Positions 35,584-43,759 of a stretch of DNA of 51,416 nt are shown here, one piece after another. Under the pieces are notes generated by a model, which had not been told where the DNA came from, searched no databases, and worked only from the letters and a program-made list of their open reading frames with translations. The position numbers were made by a program, and so were the translations under genes. Source of the stretch: Algoriphagus antarcticus (GTDB taxonomy: Bacteria; Bacteroidota; Bacteroidia; Cytophagales; Cyclobacteriaceae); the NCBI RefSeq assembly GCF_002150685.1, contig NZ_MSSW01000057.1:1-51416 (forward strand). Direction: 5' to 3'. Every line of letters begins with the position of its first letter. The first letter of the stretch is position 1.

Positions 35584-35719
35584 CGTAATAAGATTGGTTT
35601 CAATTTTAAATGTATATACATGAAAACTCAAAATCTGCGAAAAAGTTCAATACTCAAAAGAAAAAGTGAAACTTTGGTTCTTGTATTTCAATAATTGAAG
35701 CAAAATCACTTTAATAAAT

Positions 35720-36232
35720 ATGGCATTGCTATTAGAAGTAAATGGAAAAAATCCTGCGTTTGGAGTGGGCTGTTGGTTAGCTCCAAATTCCACTGTAGTT
35801 GGGGATGTGATCATGGGGGATAATTGTACGGTGTGGTTCAATGCGGTAGTTCGTGGTGACGTAAACGAAATCCGAATTGGGAATGATACTAACATCCAAG
35901 ATGGTGCTGTGATACATTGCACTTACAAAAAGGCTGGAACATATATTGGAAATCAAGTATCAATTGCCCATAATGCAGTGGTACATGGCTGCACCATTCA
36001 TGATCGAGTATTGATAGGAATGGGTGCGATCGTGATGGATGGGGCAGTGGTTCATTCTGGAGCAGTGATCGCTGCTGGGGCGGTAGTTTTGGCAAATACT
36101 ATCGTGGAAGCAAATACAATTTATGCAGGTGTGCCAGCCAAAAAAGTAAAAGATACTGGTGCAGAAATGGATGAAGCAATCTTACGAACGGCCAAAAACT
36201 ATCCAATGTATGCGCGTTGGTATACCGTCTGA
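35720..36232 (+). CDS. Gamma carbonic anhydrase-like hexapeptide-repeat protein
   Basis: This 170-residue left-handed beta-helix protein of the YrdA/PaaY type has hexapeptide turns through VGDVIMGDNCTVWFNAVVRG, IGNDTNIQDGAVIHCTY and ISIAHNAVVHGC-like text. The metal-binding His residues lie in VIHC and in AHNAVVHG. It would form a trimer. Many members are inactive as carbonic anhydrases, so enzymatic activity is not certain. It diverges from the YceI lipoprotein gene. Confidence 0.92.
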   Translation: MALLLEVNGKNPAFGVGCWLAPNSTVVGDVIMGDNCTVWFNAVVRGDVNEIRIGNDTNIQDGAVIHCTYKKAGTYIGNQVSIAHNAVVHGCTIHDRVLIGMGAIVMDGAVVHSGAVIAAGAVVLANTIVEANTIYAGVPAKKVKDTGAEMDEAILRTAKNYPMYARWYTV

Positions 36233-36811
36233 AGTGGACTGTTTAGTCCATATAGGATGGCTTTCTTTTAATTTTCAACTAGAATCGACTCAATAAAGTC
36301 GCAGTCATTTTGCTGGATTTTTTGGATTATCAGCTTTCCTGCCAGAAGGTTCAGTGCTTCCATTTGACCAATTATTTTATTCCCAAGAGTTTGAGAAAAT
36401 CACATTCGGTAGTCTATCTATAAGATTTTAGTGATTTGATAATCAGGTTATTTTAAAGCCAAGCTCTTTTATTTTTACTGCTTCTGATTTTGATTTTAGA
36501 CTTTTTAGAAATTTGGCAAATACTATTTTAGTTGTTGAGATTCCCATTAGATTATCAGGTTAAGGGTTTGTTACGACTTTTTTGACGACCACCAAGTGAC
36601 TTAATTGGAGGGGTTTTTTTTGCTTACTTTTCTTCCTTTCTCATTTATAATTATGTCCTTAATAATCAGCCAGATCAAGATATGAAAGGTTAGCAGCTTA
36701 TTTTTTAATTAATAAGCTACTATCAGTTCCTTTTCTTTTTAGGAAATTTTGACTAGTATTTGAAAGCGTGAGAAAACCTCTGCTTTTTAACGGTTTGTTA
36801 AAATTTTATTT
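36233..36811. other. AT-rich leader region of the amidoligase cluster
   Basis: About 580 AT-rich bases without a gene precede the five-gene cluster. Near-identical motifs GATAATCAGGTTA (36438-36450) and GATTATCAGGTTA (36550-36562) lie 112 bases apart and could be regulator sites. No full TTTG/TAnnTTTG promoter was found. The length is notable for a window in which most gaps are under 250 bases. Confidence 0.5.
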
Positions 36812-37525
36812 ATGAAAGAAGAATATGTGAAATGGTTTTCTCCCCATCTGCAGCGGGATGTGGAAATGTTGGTGTTTGGGCATGCGGGATATCCAGTAGT
36901 TGTTTTTCCTACTTCCAAAGGCTCTTTTCATGAAAACAGGGATATGGGTTTAGTAAAATCTGCCCACTGGTACATAGAACAAGGGTTAATAAAAATTTAC
37001 TGTCCAGTGAGCAATGATGCTGACAGTTTTTACAATAAAAAAATTCATCCTCATCAGCGGATTCAGCATCATGTAGCTTATGACAATATGATTTGCCATG
37101 AGATAGTTGAACGTATCCGTCTAAATACTCCAGCGGCGAAAGTGGTGATGGCTGGATGCAGTTTTGGCGGATATCATGCCGCAAATTTTGCTTTTAGACA
37201 TCCTGAATATGTCAGCCACATGTTTAGCATGTCTGGTGCATTTGATATTCGAAACTTCATGGGTGGCTACCAGCATGATGATATTTTTTACAATAACCCA
37301 CTAGAATACCTTCCAGGTCTTCACGATCAGGAGTTATGGAAAATGGATATTGTGTTAGGAACTTCTAATTGGGATATCTGCTTCGATGCCAATCTCAAAC
37401 TACATGAAGCGCTCAAATCAAAAAATGTAAATCACTGGTTTGACGTGCGTCAGAATCGTGAACATGATTGGGGTGTTTGGAAAGAGATGTTCCCACATTA
37501 CCTCAGCAGGATCAAGTTTAATTAA
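36812..37525 (+). CDS. Esterase-like alpha/beta hydrolase of the amidoligase cluster
   Basis: This 237-residue cytoplasmic alpha/beta hydrolase is related to the putative esterase (esterase D-like) family. The oxyanion strand is VVVFPTSKGSFHENRDMG. The nucleophile is Ser117 in MAGCSFGGYHAANFA and the His lies in REHDWGVW near the C-terminus. No signal peptide is present. The next gene begins 23 bases after its stop, and it heads a run of five genes on one strand. In that setting it may cleave an ester or amide from, or release, the ligase product. Its substrate is unknown. Confidence 0.85.
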   Translation: MKEEYVKWFSPHLQRDVEMLVFGHAGYPVVVFPTSKGSFHENRDMGLVKSAHWYIEQGLIKIYCPVSNDADSFYNKKIHPHQRIQHHVAYDNMICHEIVERIRLNTPAAKVVMAGCSFGGYHAANFAFRHPEYVSHMFSMSGAFDIRNFMGGYQHDDIFYNNPLEYLPGLHDQELWKMDIVLGTSNWDICFDANLKLHEALKSKNVNHWFDVRQNREHDWGVWKEMFPHYLSRIKFN

Positions 37526-37548
37526 GTCAACTTATTATCAATTTAGAT

Positions 37549-38505
37549 ATGAAAAAAATAGGAATACTTTTCGGAATGGAGGATACTTTTCCTCAGGCTT
37601 TTATTGACCGCGTAAATCAAAAAGCCGAAAAAGGAATCATGGCTGAAGCAGTTCAAATAGACAAAGTGGTTCAAAATCGACTGACGGAATACGCTGTCAT
37701 CATAGACAGGATTTCTCAGGATGTGCCTTTCTATCGTGCTTATTTAAAGAATGCCGCTTTGACCGGGACAGCTGTTATCAATAATCCATTTTGGTGGAGT
37801 GCTGATGATAAATTCTTCAATAATGCACTTGCAGATCAATTAGGCGTACCATTGCCCAAAACTGTGATTTTGCCATCAGCGAAACATCCTGACGATACGT
37901 CGAGTAAATCTTTTAGGAACCTTGTTGCTCCTTTGGATTGGGAAGGGATATTTGACTATGTAGGTTTCCCGGCTTATATGAAGCCATACGCAGGTGGCGG
38001 TTGGAAAAACGTGTATAAGTTAGAAGATAAGGAGGAATTTTTCAGAACTCATCCTGAGACAGGTCAGCTGGTGATGATGCTGCAAGAGGAAATTGTGTTT
38101 GAAGAATACTTCAGAGTCTATTGTCTGGGTGGGAAAGCTGTAAAAATCATGCCTTACGAACCAAGAAATCCTCATCATTTGCGCTACGTGGTAGATGGGC
38201 CTCCCTCTTCCAAGAAATTGTTGGCGACAGTGAAAGATTATACCCTTCGACTATGTCATGGTCTGGGCTATGATTTCAATACGGTGGAATTTGCGGTGAA
38301 GGATGGTATTCCTTATGCGATTGATTTTGGAAATCCCGCTCCGGATGCTGATGTGAATTCGGTAGGACAGGAGAATTTTGAATGGGTGGTAGAGGAAGCT
38401 GCGAAAATGGCAATAGCCTACGCCAAAGCTCAAAACCCTGGTAAGATGAATTTGACTTGGGGCACATTTATGAAAGATGCCGTAAGCAGCACTAAAAGAT
38501 TTTAA
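37549..38505 (+). CDS. ATP-grasp domain ligase of the amidoligase cluster
   Basis: This 318-residue ATP-grasp protein couples a carboxylate to an amine or thiol through an acylphosphate. The ATP-binding loop is GFPAYMKPYAGGGWKNVYKL (about residues 143-162). A central strand has LQEEIVFEEYFRVYCLGGKA. The magnesium site is FNTVEFAVKDGIPYAIDFGN followed by a Pro-Asp run. The N-terminal 90 residues form the preATP-grasp part with YAVIIDRISQDVPFYRAY. It is soluble. The position between an esterase and a GCS2 ligase suggests one step of building an amide-linked small molecule. Confidence 0.87.
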   Translation: MKKIGILFGMEDTFPQAFIDRVNQKAEKGIMAEAVQIDKVVQNRLTEYAVIIDRISQDVPFYRAYLKNAALTGTAVINNPFWWSADDKFFNNALADQLGVPLPKTVILPSAKHPDDTSSKSFRNLVAPLDWEGIFDYVGFPAYMKPYAGGGWKNVYKLEDKEEFFRTHPETGQLVMMLQEEIVFEEYFRVYCLGGKAVKIMPYEPRNPHHLRYVVDGPPSSKKLLATVKDYTLRLCHGLGYDFNTVEFAVKDGIPYAIDFGNPAPDADVNSVGQENFEWVVEEAAKMAIAYAKAQNPGKMNLTWGTFMKDAVSSTKRF

Positions 38506-38527
38506 ATTTTTAGCTTAACGAATAACC

Positions 38528-39646
38528 ATGGCTTTAACCCTAAAAAAACTCCCAAAATTCACTCTAGGAGTAGAAGAAGAGTACCAAATCATCGATCCCG
38601 AAACCAGGGATCTTCGCTCGCACATGTCCAAAATAGTTGAGGGTGGGAAAATCACCCTTAAGGAGCAAGTGAAAGCAGAGATGCATCAATCAGTGGTGGA
38701 AGTAGGTACTAATATCTGTGAGAATGTAGCCGAAGCTCGACTGGAAGTTTCTTCACTACGAAATAAGATTTTTGAATTGGCAGCAAATCAGAACCTGGTC
38801 GTAGGAGCGGCGAGTACACATCCATTTGCCAGATGGCAAGACCAAGAGATCACGGATGATCCCAGGTATCATTCGATAGTAGATGAATTAAAAGACATAG
38901 CCAGGTCTAATCTCATCTTTGGTCTCCATGTGCACGTGGGTATTGATAATCGGGAAATTGCGCTGCAATTGATGAACCAAGCCTGCTATTTCCTTCCTCA
39001 CATTTATGCGTTGACTACCAATTCACCTTTTTGGGAAGGAAGGAATACAGGGTTTAAAGCATTTAGGGCTAAGATATTTGCCAAATTTCCGAGAACAGGA
39101 TTGCCTGAGTATTTTGATTCAGTTCAGTCCTACGATAATTATGTGGAGACACTGGTAAAAACCAACTGCATAGACAATCCCAAGAAAATATGGTGGGATC
39201 TTCGTATTCACCCGTTCTTCAGCACTATAGAATTTCGCATTTGCGACATGTGCCTTACAGTCGATGAGACTATTTGTATCGTAGCGTTGATCCAAGCTGT
39301 AGTCGCCAAATTGTACAGACTTCTCCTGAGTAACACCAGCTTCAATATCTATAGAATAGCTCTGATCCGTGAAAATAAATTTCGCGCAGCCAGGAATGGA
39401 ATAGAGGGTAAACTCATCGATTTCGGCAGAAAAATAGAAGTGCCTACTTCTGAGCTGATTATGGAACTTCTGGATTTTGTGGATGACGTGGTAGATGAGC
39501 TAGACAGCAGAGAAGAGATCAACTATGTGCATCAAATACTGAAAAATGGTACAGGTGCAGATCAGCAACTAGCCGTATTTGAGCAAACGCAGGATCTGAA
39601 GAAAGTAGTGGATATGATCACATCAAAGTTTACAGAGGGGATTTAA
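38528..39646 (+). CDS. GCS2/YbdK-type carboxylate-amine ligase
   Basis: This 372-residue enzyme belongs to the glutamate-cysteine ligase 2 (YbdK) group of the glutamine-synthetase fold. Diagnostic text is FTLGVEEEYQIIDPETRDLR at the N-terminus, then LIFGLHVHVGIDNREIALQL, FWEGRNTGFKAFRAKIFAKF and IHPFFSTIEFRICDMCLTVD. Members ligate an amine to the gamma-carboxylate of glutamate or a related acid, using ATP. YbdK itself has weak gamma-glutamylcysteine ligase activity. Here the acceptor is unknown. It starts 22 bases after the ATP-grasp gene. Confidence 0.93.
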   Translation: MALTLKKLPKFTLGVEEEYQIIDPETRDLRSHMSKIVEGGKITLKEQVKAEMHQSVVEVGTNICENVAEARLEVSSLRNKIFELAANQNLVVGAASTHPFARWQDQEITDDPRYHSIVDELKDIARSNLIFGLHVHVGIDNREIALQLMNQACYFLPHIYALTTNSPFWEGRNTGFKAFRAKIFAKFPRTGLPEYFDSVQSYDNYVETLVKTNCIDNPKKIWWDLRIHPFFSTIEFRICDMCLTVDETICIVALIQAVVAKLYRLLLSNTSFNIYRIALIRENKFRAARNGIEGKLIDFGRKIEVPTSELIMELLDFVDDVVDELDSREEINYVHQILKNGTGADQQLAVFEQTQDLKKVVDMITSKFTEGI

Positions 39647-39656
39647 GGGCTTTCAT

Positions 39657-39664
39657 TATCTTTG
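39657..39664 (+). promoter_or_regulatory. Possible internal -7 box before the amidotransferase gene
   Basis: TATCTTTG matches TAnnTTTG exactly, 27 bases before the GTG at 39691. No TTTG lies at the proper upstream distance, so it may be a secondary promoter or a chance match. Confidence 0.35.
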
Positions 39665-39690
39665 CGGGCGAAAATTAATTTATAGGCAAC

Positions 39691-40521
39691 GTGGGAAAGA
39701 AAAAAATGAACTTGGCGATCTTGGATATGAATGACGGGGAGCCAAACCAGGGGATGCGTTGTATCAAAGATATCGTAGCTAGATTTGATAGTCAGGTCAG
39801 CTATAAAGTATTCGATGTAAGAGGCAAGGCCGAGATTCCTGAAATCAACGATTATGATCTTTTTATATCCTCTGGAGGTCCTGGCAACCCAATGGATGGC
39901 GATGGTAATTGGGATTTGAAATATTTCGATTTTCTGGACCAAATCTGGATCTGGAATCAAAATTATAACCACAAGAAATACATACTCTTTATATGTCATT
40001 CATTTCAGATGGCATGTAGGCATTTTGGACTTGGCACACTTACCAAGCGTCAATCCAACTCTTTTGGAGTAATGCCTGTGCATAAGACAGCTGATGGACA
40101 AAAAGATTCCTTGCTTCAAAACCTGGAAAATCCTTTCTGGGCAGTTGATTCCAGAGATTATCAAGTAGTGCAGCCGGATCTGAAGAAATTCAAAGTGCTA
40201 GGGGCCAAAATCATTGCCCTCGAAAAGATTCGTGATCATGTACAATACGAACGTGCAATCATGGCTATTCGGTTTTCGGAAGAAATGGTGGGAACGCAAT
40301 TTCATCCTGAAGCCGATCCAGTGAGCTTTTTGATACATCTGAAAAAACCTGAAGTCAAAGATAAAATCATTGCATCTATCGGGAAATTAAGGTTTAGAAA
40401 GATGCTGGAGCATTTGGTCGATGAAGATAAAATCTACAAGACGAATGAGACATTGATTCCAAATTTTATAGAGCAATCCATACAAAAAGTAAAAGCATCT
40501 AAATTGCTTACCTTAATTTGA
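39691..40521 (+). CDS. Class I glutamine amidotransferase-like protein of the amidoligase cluster
   Basis: This 276-residue protein of the class I GATase fold has a candidate triad: nucleophile Cys102 in LFICHSFQMA, and His205 and Glu207 in GTQFHPEAD. The usual nucleophile elbow GxCxGxQ is altered here to FICHSFQ, losing both glycines. It has the family's N-terminal strand (LFISSGGPGNP, about residues 51-61) and an extra 60-residue helical C-terminus. It could supply ammonia to a ligase or act as a gamma-glutamyl peptidase-like hydrolase. The GTG start is uncertain; ATG 39706 is an alternative. Confidence 0.82.
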   Translation: MGKKKMNLAILDMNDGEPNQGMRCIKDIVARFDSQVSYKVFDVRGKAEIPEINDYDLFISSGGPGNPMDGDGNWDLKYFDFLDQIWIWNQNYNHKKYILFICHSFQMACRHFGLGTLTKRQSNSFGVMPVHKTADGQKDSLLQNLENPFWAVDSRDYQVVQPDLKKFKVLGAKIIALEKIRDHVQYERAIMAIRFSEEMVGTQFHPEADPVSFLIHLKKPEVKDKIIASIGKLRFRKMLEHLVDEDKIYKTNETLIPNFIEQSIQKVKASKLLTLI

Positions 40522-40527
40522 TACGTT

Positions 40528-41718
40528 ATGATTGAATCCCGAAGAGCTCAATTTAATGCTGAATTTTCTATTGAGAAATATCAGGCATTCCTTGATGATA
40601 TAGCTCGGGACTTCAATTATGCACCAACTTTCAGATTAGCGGAGACTCCTTTTTTCATACCTGATGAAATTAAGAAACAACTGGAAGAGGCTTGTGGCGA
40701 AGTGTGCGAGTTCATCAGAAAGTCGAATTTCAAAGATATCACCCAGCGCGCGATAAATCTGAATACTGCAGTACCCAATGAAGATGCCCATACGCAGTTT
40801 ATGGCAATTGATTTTGGTATTTGTGAAGAAAATGGACTGATAGTACCAAAGCTTATCGAGGTTCAGGGCTTTCCGTCCATCTTTAATTTTCAATTCAACT
40901 TGTTTCGAAAGATTCAAAAGCATTACCCGTTCATCTCTGAATTGACACCTTATATGTCAGGAATAGATGAAGATTCCTATATGAATAAGTTGAAGGAAGT
41001 GGTGCTGAATGGACATGATAAATCTGAAGTGGTTCTGCTGGAAATAGAACCAGAAAAGCAGAATACAAAGATTGACTTCTACTACTGCCATAGAGATTTG
41101 GGGATTCCAATCATCTGTGTCACCGACGTCATAAAGACGGGTGACCAACTTTTTTATTTAAATGATGGTGGCGAGAAAAAACGAATCAAGCGGATTTACA
41201 ATCGAGTGATTTTTGATGAGCTTGATCTTCGAAAGGATTTGACATTGCAATTCAGTTTTGAGGAAAAATTGGATGTGGAGTGGGCCGGGCATCCGAATTG
41301 GTACACGAGGATTTCCAAGTTTATTCTACCTTATCTACAGGGGAAATACTTTATAGAAACTAAGTTGCTGAGTGAATTGGAGGAAATACCAGAGGACTTG
41401 GAGAATTACGTATTGAAGCCTTTGTTTTCTTTTTCTGGTTCCGGCGTTGTTTTCAATGTCTCGAAATCTGATGTGGAAAGTGTCAAGGATAAAGATCTCT
41501 ACATTCTCCAGAAGAAGGTAGCTTATGCGCCTGTGATCCAGTCTCCAGATGGAAAAGTGAAAGTAGAAGTTAGGATCTTGGTGCTTTGGCCAGAAGCCGA
41601 TGAGAAACCAACTTTAGTTGGCAACTTGGTAAGACTAAGCCGTGGAGATATGATCGGTGTGAAATTCAACAAAGACAAAGACTGGGTAGGAGGTTCTATT
41701 GGTCTTTTTGAGAAATAG
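40528..41718 (+). CDS. Second ATP-grasp-like protein, resembling circularly permuted ATP-grasp
   Basis: This 396-residue soluble protein is probably a second amidoligase. The text IVPKLIEVQGFPSIFNFQFN (about 111-130) and RIYNRVIFDEL (about 228-238), followed late by NYVLKPLFSFSGSGVVFNVS and LYILQKKVAYAPVIQSPDGK, resembles circularly permuted ATP-grasp or glutathionylspermidine-synthase-like folds. The assignment rests on pattern, not on a full motif set, and the ATP site needs structural confirmation. It starts 6 bases after the amidotransferase stop and closes the five-gene run before a strong terminator. Confidence 0.65.
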   Translation: MIESRRAQFNAEFSIEKYQAFLDDIARDFNYAPTFRLAETPFFIPDEIKKQLEEACGEVCEFIRKSNFKDITQRAINLNTAVPNEDAHTQFMAIDFGICEENGLIVPKLIEVQGFPSIFNFQFNLFRKIQKHYPFISELTPYMSGIDEDSYMNKLKEVVLNGHDKSEVVLLEIEPEKQNTKIDFYYCHRDLGIPIICVTDVIKTGDQLFYLNDGGEKKRIKRIYNRVIFDELDLRKDLTLQFSFEEKLDVEWAGHPNWYTRISKFILPYLQGKYFIETKLLSELEEIPEDLENYVLKPLFSFSGSGVVFNVSKSDVESVKDKDLYILQKKVAYAPVIQSPDGKVKVEVRILVLWPEADEKPTLVGNLVRLSRGDMIGVKFNKDKDWVGGSIGLFEK

Positions 41719-41735
41719 AATTTATGATCTTAAAC

Positions 41736-41772
41736 AAAAATTGGCAGTGATTTCTCACTGCCATTTTTTGTT
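41736..41772. terminator. Bidirectional terminator between the amidoligase cluster and pyrE
   Basis: TGGCAGTGA (41742-41750) pairs with TCACTGCCA (41755-41763) around TTTC, extended by AAACAAAAA on the left and TTTTTGTTT on the right. It ends both the plus-strand cluster and minus-strand pyrE. Confidence 0.92.
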
Positions 41773-41782
41773 TAAGTATATC

Positions 41783-42427
41783 TTACTGTTTCCAGGTTGC
41801 CGGATCTTTTCTCCATTCTGAGAGAGATTCCAGCGTATCGTCTGTGATGTAATTTCTCTCTACAGCCATAGGAAGCATCGCTTCATAGTTGCAGAGACAA
41901 ATAAGTTTCACACCTGCATTTTCGAAGTTTTGCTTTGCCACATCAAATCCATAACTAAAAATGGCGACCATTCCCAAAACCTCAAACCCTGCATCTAGCA
42001 AGTCTTGAGTGGCTTTGAGTGAACTTCCGCCTGTAGAGATTAAATCTTCTACCACCACGACTTTTTGTCCTGGCACAACTTTTCCTTCGATCATGTTTTC
42101 CATTCCATGACCTTTAGCCTTGGAGCGCACATAGATGAATGGAAGATCAAGGTCATTGGCGAGCAAAGCTCCTTGAGGTATTCCAGCAGTAGCTACACCA
42201 GCGATGGCTTCTACAGTCGGAAAATAATGCTGAATGCTTTTGACCAATTGTTCTTTGATCATTGTGCGAACCTTAGGAAAAGAGAGTGAAAGTCTGTTGT
42301 CACAGTAAATAGGTGATTTCCAGCCCGAAGCCCAGGTAAAAGGCTTTTCAGGCTGAAGTCTAATAGCTTGAATTTCCAATAATTTATCAGCTACTTCAGC
42401 AGCTACATTCGCGTCTAAAATTTCCAT
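41783..42427 (-). CDS. pyrE: Orotate phosphoribosyltransferase
   Basis: This 214-residue enzyme makes orotidine 5'-phosphate from orotate and PRPP in pyrimidine synthesis. FTWASGWKSPIYCDNR is the orotate-binding part, ATAGIPQGALLANDL and IYVRSKAKGHGMENMIEG follow, and the PRPP loop is VVVVEDLISTGGSSLKAT. The sequence is standard in length. It is divergent from the NUDIX gene, the order seen in related genomes. Confidence 0.96.
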   Translation of the reverse strand: MEILDANVAAEVADKLLEIQAIRLQPEKPFTWASGWKSPIYCDNRLSLSFPKVRTMIKEQLVKSIQHYFPTVEAIAGVATAGIPQGALLANDLDLPFIYVRSKAKGHGMENMIEGKVVPGQKVVVVEDLISTGGSSLKATQDLLDAGFEVLGMVAIFSYGFDVAKQNFENAGVKLICLCNYEAMLPMAVERNYITDDTLESLSEWRKDPATWKQ

Positions 42428-42526
42428 GACCCAAAAATAAGAGATTAACTTTGGCTAAGGTTGTAGCAAGTGAAAAAATTATGCACTTTTGACTAACTCC
42501 ACCAATGCAAAAACTTTGATTCACCC

Positions 42527-43213
42527 ATGAGAATCTTCGTGAATGACAAACCTTTTGATCTGATAAGCTACGAGGAACTGAATCCTTCGAAAGCTTATGA
42601 GACCATTTATCATAAGCAAGAAGACTTGCCTGCCCATTTACCTTGGATAGACGATATTCTATTTCATGAGCCTTCGCACGACCTTGTTATTCGATTACTC
42701 TATATGCTTCGTACTCGAAAGCTGAAGGATTTGGATTCGGTCACTTTGGTCACTAAGGATAAAGCTGCCCTGAAAAAATTTGTGAAAAGCCGTTTCTCTA
42801 TAATTAAAGCAGCTGGCGGTGTAGTATCCAAAAAAGATAAGATGCTACTGATTTTCCGACTGGGAAAGTGGGATTTTCCGAAGGGGAAATTTGAAAAAGG
42901 AGAAACCCCTAAGGAATGCGCTATACGTGAAGTGGAAGAGGAATGCGCTGTGAAAGTGAAAGCAGGCAATCAAATCTGCAGTACTTGGCATACCTATACT
43001 CAGGATAGAAAGAGCATTTTGAAGAAGACGTATTGGTTTGAAATGGACTGTTTGGATGATTCTAAGATGACTCCGCAGGAGGATGAGGGCATAGAAGACA
43101 TCAGATGGTTTTATGAAGGTGATGCTAAAATCGCCCTCATCAATTCTTATCCCTCAATGCGTTACCTCTTCAAACACTACATCAGGACTCATCTGAAATC
43201 TCAGACATTGTAA
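42527..43213 (+). CDS. NUDIX hydrolase with Bacteroidota-type N-terminal domain
   Basis: This 228-residue protein has a NUDIX domain in its C-terminal half. The box reads GKFEKGETPKECAIREVEEE followed by CAV, with all essential Glu residues. The first 95 residues (MRIFVNDKPFDLISYEELNP through LYMLRTRKLKDL) are a separate domain that I do not recognise in general NUDIX enzymes, although the arrangement recurs in Bacteroidota. The substrate is unknown. Its stop region overlaps the coaD stop by 13 bases in convergent orientation. Confidence 0.9.
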   Translation: MRIFVNDKPFDLISYEELNPSKAYETIYHKQEDLPAHLPWIDDILFHEPSHDLVIRLLYMLRTRKLKDLDSVTLVTKDKAALKKFVKSRFSIIKAAGGVVSKKDKMLLIFRLGKWDFPKGKFEKGETPKECAIREVEEECAVKVKAGNQICSTWHTYTQDRKSILKKTYWFEMDCLDDSKMTPQEDEGIEDIRWFYEGDAKIALINSYPSMRYLFKHYIRTHLKSQTL

Positions 43214-43656
43214 GGAAGGAATTCCGCCACATCACCGCCAAATCGATGTACTTCTCGAATGATCGTGGAGCTGATTGCTGCATATCTTGGAGATGTAATC
43301 AGGAATACTGTTTCCAATTCGGCATTTAGATACCGATTCATCTGACTGATCGTGTTCTCGTATTCAAAATCTGTGGTATTCCTAAGTCCTCTGATCAGGA
43401 ATTGCGCATTGTGTTTTTTGGCAAGTGTAGAGGTTAGTTCGTTGTAGACGATGACCTTTACTCCAGGTGTATTTTCATAGACACTTTTTACTTTTTCCAC
43501 CATATCATCGATCTCAAAGTATCTTGATTTCTTAGTGGAATTATAGCCAATTCCTATGATCACTTCATCAAATAAATTCAGACTTCGCATCACGATGTCA
43601 TGATGCCCAAGAGTATAGGGGTCGAAAGAACCTGGAAAAATGGCAATTTTTTTCAT
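43201..43656 (-). CDS. coaD: Phosphopantetheine adenylyltransferase
   Basis: This 151-residue nucleotidyltransferase makes dephospho-CoA from 4'-phosphopantetheine and ATP. The TxGH motif is GSFDPYTLGH at residues 9-18. RGLRNTTDFEYENTISQMNR is the substrate loop and ISSTIIRE the ATP motif near the C-terminus. It is convergent with the NUDIX gene, with overlapping ends. DUF3822 and its neighbour lie upstream on the same strand with a gap of about 100 bases. Confidence 0.97.
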   Translation of the reverse strand: MKKIAIFPGSFDPYTLGHHDIVMRSLNLFDEVIIGIGYNSTKKSRYFEIDDMVEKVKSVYENTPGVKVIVYNELTSTLAKKHNAQFLIRGLRNTTDFEYENTISQMNRYLNAELETVFLITSPRYAAISSTIIREVHRFGGDVAEFLPYNV

Positions 43657-43759
43657 GTGATTATTTTAATTATTCCTTGGCCACATGGAACCGAAGATGA
43701 TCAAACTAATCATGACAAACACTTGGCGATGATTAGTTGGGTCATTTGGGTTTCCTTGC

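Noticed and set aside
42432..42439. TAnnTTTG match upstream of pyrE on the minus strand
   Set aside because: It lies 4 bases from the start codon, so transcription would begin inside the gene.
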